Part shown: positions 59,210 to 64,000 of the stretch, piece by piece | Layout of the letters: the number at the start of each line of letters is the position of its first letter | Numbering within the stretch: the first letter of the stretch is position 1 | DNA from: Pandoraea eparura | GTDB lineage: Bacteria; Pseudomonadota; Gammaproteobacteria; Burkholderiales; Burkholderiaceae | DNA length: 64,000 nucleotides | NCBI RefSeq assembly: GCF_902459725.1 | Contig: NZ_CABPSH010000006.1 | Span: forward strand, 124,001 to 188,000 | Direction: 5' to 3' | Notes under the pieces: model-generated | Database searches by the model: none | The model's input: only the letters and a program-made list of their open reading frames with translations | Told to the model about the DNA's origin: nothing | Translations under genes and position numbers: made by a program

Positions 59210-60462
59210 TGGCAGGGACGGTTCATGTCATTGGCGCCGGCCTGGCAGGCCTGGCCGCGTCGGTCAGGCTTGCGACGCGTGGCGTGCCGGTCGTGCTGCA
59301 TGAGGCGGCACCGCAGGCAGGTGGGCGTTGCCGCTCCTACTTCGACCCGCAGTTGAATGCCGTGATCGACAACGGCAATCATCTGGTGCTCTCGGGCAAC
59401 ACGACGATGCGCGAATTTACGCGCACCATCGGCGCCGAGCACACGCTCACCGGCCCCGATCGCGCGCAATTCGCGTTCGTCGATCTCGAGAGCGACGAGC
59501 GCTGGACGGTGCGTCTGTCGGAAGGGCGGTTGCCGTGGTGGATCTTCGACAGCAACGCGCGCGTGCCGGGCACGAAGTGGTCGGACTACCTGTCGCTCGC
59601 GCCGCTGCTGCGAGCGGGTCCCGACGCGACCATGACCGACGCGATGCGTTGCCCGCCCGCGCTGTACCAGAAGTTGATTCACCCGCTGTTCCTCGCCGTG
59701 CTCAACGCCGACCCGGCCGAAGGCTCGGCGCAAATGGCGGCCGCCGTCATTCGCGAGACGCTCGCGGCGGGCGGCAAGGCCTGTCATCCGCTGATTGCGA
59801 GCGAGGGCCTGGACGTGTCGTTCGTCACGCCCGCGCTGGCATTCCTGGAAGCGAAGGGCGCGCGCGTGATGATGCAGCACCGCGTGCGGACGTTGGGCTT
59901 TGCGCCGGACGGCAGCCGCGTCGAATCGATCGATTTCGGTGACGGACCGCAAGCGTTGGCGGCGGACGATGCCGTCGTGCTGGCGGTGCCACCGAATGTG
60001 GCGGCGGCGCTGGTGCCGGACCTGACGACGCCCGACGAATACCGGGCCATCGTCAACGCCCATTTTCAGGTGCCGCCGCCGCCGGGCTGCCCGCCGATGA
60101 TCGGCGTGGTGAACGGCGTGAGCGACTGGATCTTCGCCTTCGACGGCCGGTTGTCGGTGACGATCAGCGGCGCGGACCACCTGCTCGACGAATCGCGGGA
60201 ATCGCTCGCGCTGCGCATCTGGGAAGAGGTCGCGCGCGCCTGTCAGGTGCCCGCTGCGCCGATGCCGGTGTGGCAATTGGTGCGGGAGAAGCGCGCCACG
60301 TTTGCGGCAACGCCGGCGCAGGACAAGCGTCGCCCCGGCACGCGCACGCGCTGGCGCAATCTCGTGCTCGCCGGAGACTGGACGGCCACCGGCCTGCCCG
60401 CAACCATTGAAGGCGCGCTGCGCAGCGGCAACCGGGCGGCCGACGTGCTGCACCCCGCCTAA
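59209..60462 (+). CDS. hpnE: HpnE: hydroxysqualene dehydroxylase (FAD-dependent)
   Basis: HpnE reduces hydroxysqualene to squalene. This 417-residue flavoprotein of the amine-oxidase/phytoene-desaturase fold opens with the FAD motif VIGAGLAGLAASVRLATRG, followed by GGRCRSYFDP, and has a C-terminal flavin-binding motif LAGDWTATGLPATIEGALRSG. The length is usual for HpnE. It follows hpnD with a 1-base overlap and precedes shc by 121 bases, so HpnC, HpnD and HpnE together provide the squalene used by the cyclase. Confidence 0.93.
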   Translation: MAGTVHVIGAGLAGLAASVRLATRGVPVVLHEAAPQAGGRCRSYFDPQLNAVIDNGNHLVLSGNTTMREFTRTIGAEHTLTGPDRAQFAFVDLESDERWTVRLSEGRLPWWIFDSNARVPGTKWSDYLSLAPLLRAGPDATMTDAMRCPPALYQKLIHPLFLAVLNADPAEGSAQMAAAVIRETLAAGGKACHPLIASEGLDVSFVTPALAFLEAKGARVMMQHRVRTLGFAPDGSRVESIDFGDGPQALAADDAVVLAVPPNVAAALVPDLTTPDEYRAIVNAHFQVPPPPGCPPMIGVVNGVSDWIFAFDGRLSVTISGADHLLDESRESLALRIWEEVARACQVPAAPMPVWQLVREKRATFAATPAQDKRRPGTRTRWRNLVLAGDWTATGLPATIEGALRSGNRAADVLHPA

Positions 60463-60583
60463 GGCCTGTCGAATCGTCTCGCGCGTGAGCCGGGCGACAG
60501 AACCCGGCACCTATCGTCAATGACACTGTTTAACCGGTGCGTACGGCGCGCCGATCACACGCCTTTGAATAGGCAAGAATGCC

Positions 60584-62656
60584 ATGGACACGACACGCGA
60601 TGCTTCTGAAAAGGAAGCGCGACGCACGGCCACTGCCACGGCCGTGGATATCAAACTGCATACCGAGCTTGCCCAGAAGGTGAGCACGGCAATGGCGACG
60701 CAGACGCTCGAGACGGGGATCGACCGCTCGATCACGGCGTTGCTCGACCTGCAACAGGACGACGGTCACTGGCTCTTCGAACTGGAAGCCGATGCGACGA
60801 TTCCGGCCGAATACGTGCTGCTGCGTCACCACCTGGCCGAGCCGGTCGACGCCGAACTCGAAGCGAAGATTGCCGTCTACCTGCGCCGCATCCAGGGCGA
60901 GCACGGCGGCTGGCCGCTGTTCCACGAGGGCAAGTTCGACATGAGCGCGAGCGTGAAGGCGTACTTCGCGCTCAAGATGATCGGCGATCCCGTCGACGCC
61001 CCCCATATGGTGCGTGCCCGCGAGGCCATCGTCTCGCGCGGTGGCGCGCAGCATTCGAACGTCTTCACGCGGATATTGCTGGCGCTCTATGGCGTGCTGG
61101 AATGGAAGGCCGTGCCGATGATGCCCGTCGAGATCATGCTGCTGCCGCAGTGGTTTCCCTTCCATCTGTCGAAGGTGTCGTATTGGGCGCGCACCGTGAT
61201 CGTGCCGCTGCTCGTGCTGCAGGCCAAGCGTCCGCGCGCGCGCAACCCCAAAGGGGTCGGCATCGACGAGCTGTTCATCGGCAGTCCCAAGGACGTCGGC
61301 CCGCCCAAGCGGGCACCGCACCAGAGTCGCTTCTGGTTCACCTGCTTCTCGGGCGTCGATCATGTGCTGCGGGCACTGGATCCGTACTTTCCGAAAAAGC
61401 TGAGAGAGAAGTCGATCCAGTGTGCCGTCGCGTTCGTCGAGGAACGCCTGAACGGGGAAGACGGTCTCGGCGCGATTTATCCGGCCATGGCCAACGCGGT
61501 CATGATGTACGACGCGCTCGGCTATCCCGAAGATCATCCGAGCCGCGCGATTGCGCGCCGGTCGGTCGAGAAGTTGGTGACGCCTGCCGATCACGAGACG
61601 TATGTGCAGCCGTGTCTGTCGCCGGTGTGGGACACCGCGCTGACCGCGCACGCGCTGCTGGAAACCGGTGACCAACGCGCCATCGAGATGGCGGGCAAGG
61701 GGCTCAAGTGGCTCATTCCGCTGCAGATTCTGGACGTGCGCGGCGACTGGATCTCGCGCCGCCCGAACGTGCGCCCGGGCGGCTGGGCCTTTCAGTTCGC
61801 AAACCCGCACTACCCGGATGTGGACGACACGGCCGTGGTCGCCATGGCGATGGATCGCTACGAGAAGCTGGCCGGCACCTTCGAGAACGACACGGTCGAC
61901 GCGAGCGCGCGGCCGATGCGTCACGCGATCGATCGTGGCACGGAGTGGGTCATCGGCATGCAGAGCAGCAACGGCGGCTGGGGCGCGTTCGAGCCCGAGA
62001 ACACGCATTTGTACTTGAACAGCATTCCGTTCTCGGACCACGGGGCCTTGCTCGATCCGCCGACGGTGGACGTCTCCGCGCGATGCCTGTCGATGCTCGC
62101 GCAATTACCGCCGTCGCCGGAGCGCAAGGCGTCGGCCGATCTGGCGTTGACGTACATCCTCGACGATCAGGAAGCCGACGGCAGTTGGTATGGCCGCTGG
62201 GGCATGAATTTCGTGTACGGCACGTGGTCGGCGATGTGCGGCTTGCAGGCGGCGGGGTTGTCGCCGGCGCATCCGGCCATGGCGCGCGCGGCGCAGTGGC
62301 TCCTCTCGATCCAGAACGCCGACGGCGGCTGGGGCGAGGATGGCGAGAGCTACAAGCTCGACTATCGGGGCTACGAGCCGGCACCGAGCACGTCGTCGCA
62401 AACGGCATGGGCGCTGCTTGGCCTGATGGCGGCGGGCAAGGCCGACGACCCGGCGGTCAAGCGCGGCATCGACTATCTGCTGAGCACGCAGAATGACGAA
62501 GGGCTGTGGGACGAAGCCCTTTACACCGCGACGGGCTTCCCGCGCGTGTTCTATCTGCGCTATCACGGCTATCGCAAGTTCTTCCCCCTGTGGGCACTCG
62601 CGCGCTACCGCAACCTGACGGTGCGCAACGACTGCCCGGTACCGTGCGGCATGTGA
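60584..62656 (+). CDS. shc: Squalene-hopene cyclase
   Basis: Shc cyclises squalene to hopene at the cytoplasmic membrane. The 690-residue protein has the acid catalyst motif DVDDT (412-416) and several QW repeats such as QQDDGHW (57-63), QSSNGGWG, QNADGGWGE and QNDEGLWDE. The FTCFSGVDH and PGGWAFQFANPHYPD segments are typical. The N-terminus is about 35 residues longer than the conserved core; an ATG at residue 37 (60692) is an alternative start. It lies 121 bases after hpnE. The stop overlaps the possible GTG start of hpnG. Also known as hpnF. Confidence 0.95.
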   Translation: MDTTRDASEKEARRTATATAVDIKLHTELAQKVSTAMATQTLETGIDRSITALLDLQQDDGHWLFELEADATIPAEYVLLRHHLAEPVDAELEAKIAVYLRRIQGEHGGWPLFHEGKFDMSASVKAYFALKMIGDPVDAPHMVRAREAIVSRGGAQHSNVFTRILLALYGVLEWKAVPMMPVEIMLLPQWFPFHLSKVSYWARTVIVPLLVLQAKRPRARNPKGVGIDELFIGSPKDVGPPKRAPHQSRFWFTCFSGVDHVLRALDPYFPKKLREKSIQCAVAFVEERLNGEDGLGAIYPAMANAVMMYDALGYPEDHPSRAIARRSVEKLVTPADHETYVQPCLSPVWDTALTAHALLETGDQRAIEMAGKGLKWLIPLQILDVRGDWISRRPNVRPGGWAFQFANPHYPDVDDTAVVAMAMDRYEKLAGTFENDTVDASARPMRHAIDRGTEWVIGMQSSNGGWGAFEPENTHLYLNSIPFSDHGALLDPPTVDVSARCLSMLAQLPPSPERKASADLALTYILDDQEADGSWYGRWGMNFVYGTWSAMCGLQAAGLSPAHPAMARAAQWLLSIQNADGGWGEDGESYKLDYRGYEPAPSTSSQTAWALLGLMAAGKADDPAVKRGIDYLLSTQNDEGLWDEALYTATGFPRVFYLRYHGYRKFFPLWALARYRNLTVRNDCPVPCGM

Positions 62657-62667
62657 TCTCGACCCTC

Positions 62668-63363
62668 ATGACTCCGCCCATCATCGTGGTGACCGGCATG
62701 CCCTTCGAAGCCCACATTGCACGCGGCGACGGGGTGGTCGTGGTCTGCGCGCAGAACAATACGCTCGCGTCAGACCTGGAGGCCGCGATGGCGCGCAACG
62801 GTGCTCGTGGGCTGGTGAGTTTCGGCACGGCGGGCGGATTGAGGCCCGGTGTGACGCCGGGGCAATGGGTGATTGCGCAGACGGTGCTCGATATGCCGCG
62901 GCAGGCGCACGCGTATGCGTCGTGTGTGGGCTGGGCCGATGTGCTGTGTCGCGTCATGCCCGACGCCTTGCGCGTCGATCTGGCCGGTGTCACGGCCCCC
63001 GTCGTCACGGCCGAGGACAAGGCCGCGCTGTGGCGCGAGCGCGGGGCGGCGGTAGCCGACATGGAGTCGCACATCGTGGCACGCGTGGCGCAGGCGCACG
63101 GACTGCCGTTCGTGGCCGCCCGCGTGGTGATTGACCCGGCGGAGCGCTCGCTCCCCCCGGCGGCGCTGGCCGGGCTTCGCAGCGACGGCTCCACCGATAT
63201 CCTCGGCGTGCTGCGCTCGCTCGCCGCCAATCCCCTTCAATTGCCTGCGCTGTTGCGCGTAGGAAAAGACGCCAGCCGCGCCAGACAGGCGATGCGCCAT
63301 GGCCGCGAGATCGTCGCGCGCGAACTGGGCGCCGGATTCGGCGCGGTGTCCGCGGGCATCTGA
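62668..63363 (+). CDS. hpnG: HpnG: adenosylhopane nucleosidase/phosphorylase
   Basis: HpnG removes adenine from adenosylhopane on the way to bacteriohopanetetrol. The 231-residue protein belongs to the nucleoside-phosphorylase family in its hopanoid-specific form: VVTGMPFEAHIARG at the N-terminus, GLVSFGTAGGL in the middle and ADMESHIVARVA, the purine-site glutamate segment. The ATG at 62668 is used; a GTG at 62653 overlapping the shc stop is an alternative. It directly follows shc. HpnH, which makes adenosylhopane, is not in the window. Confidence 0.88.
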   Translation: MTPPIIVVTGMPFEAHIARGDGVVVVCAQNNTLASDLEAAMARNGARGLVSFGTAGGLRPGVTPGQWVIAQTVLDMPRQAHAYASCVGWADVLCRVMPDALRVDLAGVTAPVVTAEDKAALWRERGAAVADMESHIVARVAQAHGLPFVAARVVIDPAERSLPPAALAGLRSDGSTDILGVLRSLAANPLQLPALLRVGKDASRARQAMRHGREIVARELGAGFGAVSAGI

Positions 63364-63474
63364 TCGCGGCGTCGTTCCGCGCCATCCTCACCGAGACGAC
63401 AATCCACAAAAATGCCAGCGCGTTGAGCGGCACCCCAAACGTTGGATACGAATCCGACCATTGGGTTGTTTTTC

Positions 63475-63573
63475 ATGGCGAAGTACGACGAGGTGTTCAA
63501 GCTTCAGTGGGGGAGCCGTACCGACGCGGCGAGGCAGGACTCAAGACGCTATCGAAGCGACATGGCATTTTAG
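63475..63573 (+). pseudogene. Frameshifted remnant of an IS3-family transposase OrfA
   Basis: The ATG at 63475 opens MAKYDEVFKLQ, the N-terminus typical of IS150/IS3-group OrfA proteins (MAKYDEQFKL...). After that the resemblance continues in the +1 frame as YRRGEAGLKTLSKRHGI, matching the usual helix-turn-helix start. A single frameshift near base 63505 therefore breaks the gene, and the first frame stops at 63571. No OrfB or right end is visible, so this is a small decayed relic between hpnG and hpnB. Upstream bases 63364-63474 hold no gene. Confidence 0.6.
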
Positions 63574-63604
63574 TTTTCGGGCAGACGCCGGTGGATGTAC
63601 CGGC

Positions 63605-64000
63605 TCAAGCGTCCGACGATTGCTGCCCGCGCGCCTGGGCGCGTCCCTTCCACATGCCGCCACGTCCACGCCAGTGCTGCAGCGCCGAGTCGAACGTGAA
63701 GGCGGTGTAGAGCGCGGCGACGAGCGGCAGCAACGGTCCGAAGCCCGATGGCTGCCGATAGAAGCGCAACATCGGCAGGTAGGCCAGCGTCATCGCCATC
63801 CATGCGAAGAGGCCGAGCCATTGCGCAATGCCCGTTGCAAAAAGGGTCATGACCGGCGGCACGATGAACGTGAGCAGCAGCGAGACGAGGGTGCCCGCGA
63901 GCAGCACCGGCGAGTACTGCAACTGCGCATAGGCCGTGCGCGACACCATCTTGCGAATCTCGCCGAGGTTGTCGTACGGACGCACGCTCATGGCGCGTTC
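63605..64000 (-). CDS. hpnB: HpnB: hopene-associated glycosyltransferase, C-terminal part (runs off the window)
   Basis: This is the 3' end of a minus-strand gene; only about 130 C-terminal residues are inside the window. They contain two or three membrane segments (VLLAGTLVSLLLTFIVP, LFAWMAMTLAYLPML) and the ending DSALQHWRGRGGMWKGRA, which I recognise as typical of HpnB, a family-2 glycosyltransferase linked to hopanoid loci. The reading frame is open through base 64000 with no stop, so the ATG at 63991 is internal rather than the true start. It is convergent with hpnG. Confidence 0.75.
   Translation of the reverse strand, partial: ERAMSVRPYDNLGEIRKMVSRTAYAQLQYSPVLLAGTLVSLLLTFIVPPVMTLFATGIAQWLGLFAWMAMTLAYLPMLRFYRQPSGFGPLLPLVAALYTAFTFDSALQHWRGRGGMWKGRAQARGQQSSDA

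Overview
The window is high-GC DNA (my estimate by eye is in the mid-60s percent) with tightly packed genes. It suggests a betaproteobacterium of the Burkholderiaceae, most like Pandoraea. That placement is an inference from gene content: a pel exopolysaccharide operon, a hopanoid locus, fused-permease TRAP transporters and many small catabolic clusters, each with its own LysR, LacI, IclR or AraC regulator. I saw no rRNA, tRNA or CRISPR array. The only mobile-element trace is a frameshifted transposase remnant near the right end.

Region 1 (94-9222, all +) is a catabolic operon: a crotonase-fold protein, a CaiB/BaiF CoA-transferase, a TRAP uptake system (DctP plus fused DctQM), a FlK-like acyl-CoA thioesterase, two COG3618 metal-dependent hydrolases and an NADP-type aldehyde dehydrogenase of the 2,5-dioxovalerate group. 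The substrate is unknown, but the logic is import, CoA activation, hydrolysis or lactone opening, then aldehyde oxidation. Region 2 (9251-13035) holds an MHS-family transporter and an M20 amidohydrolase on the minus strand, with a divergent LysR gene and a perfect 17-bp palindrome between them.

Region 3 (13497-30527, all +) is the Pel polysaccharide operon pelABCDEFG. It is extended by a secreted stand-alone GH114-type hydrolase, glmS and a GalE-family epimerase with a cysteine in the gatekeeper position. The last two can supply UDP-GlcNAc and UDP-GalNAc. PelA keeps its deacetylase motifs, but its N-terminal hydrolase domain is degenerate, while the extra hydrolase gene keeps the expected acidic residues.

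Region 4 (30670-39247) looks like a sugar-acid catabolic cluster: a LacI-type regulator, an SDR dehydrogenase, a second fused TRAP system paralogous to the first, a VOC protein, a RuBisCO-like protein and a DUF1537 four-carbon-acid-sugar kinase. The last two match the OiaX/OiaK pairing of apionate-type pathways. Region 5 (39237-44942) has an IclR regulator divergent from an acylating aldehyde dehydrogenase, an AMP-forming CoA ligase and an MFS transporter, which is the layout of sulfoacetate (sau) clusters. Region 6 (45153-54386) holds an AraC regulator, a PhzF-family protein, a LysR regulator, a 1153-residue fusion of a molybdopterin oxidoreductase with a flavin reductase and a 2Fe-2S ferredoxin, an OCD/mu-crystallin-family reductase and a short-chain fatty-acid-type transporter.

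Region 7 (54495-57124) has two small secreted proteins of unknown function and a nitronate-monooxygenase-like enzyme. Region 8 (57321-64000) is the hopanoid locus: hpnC on the minus strand, divergent from hpnD-hpnE-shc-hpnG, then the 3' part of hpnB on the minus strand running off the end. HpnC, HpnD and HpnE make squalene, Shc cyclises it, and HpnG processes adenosylhopane.
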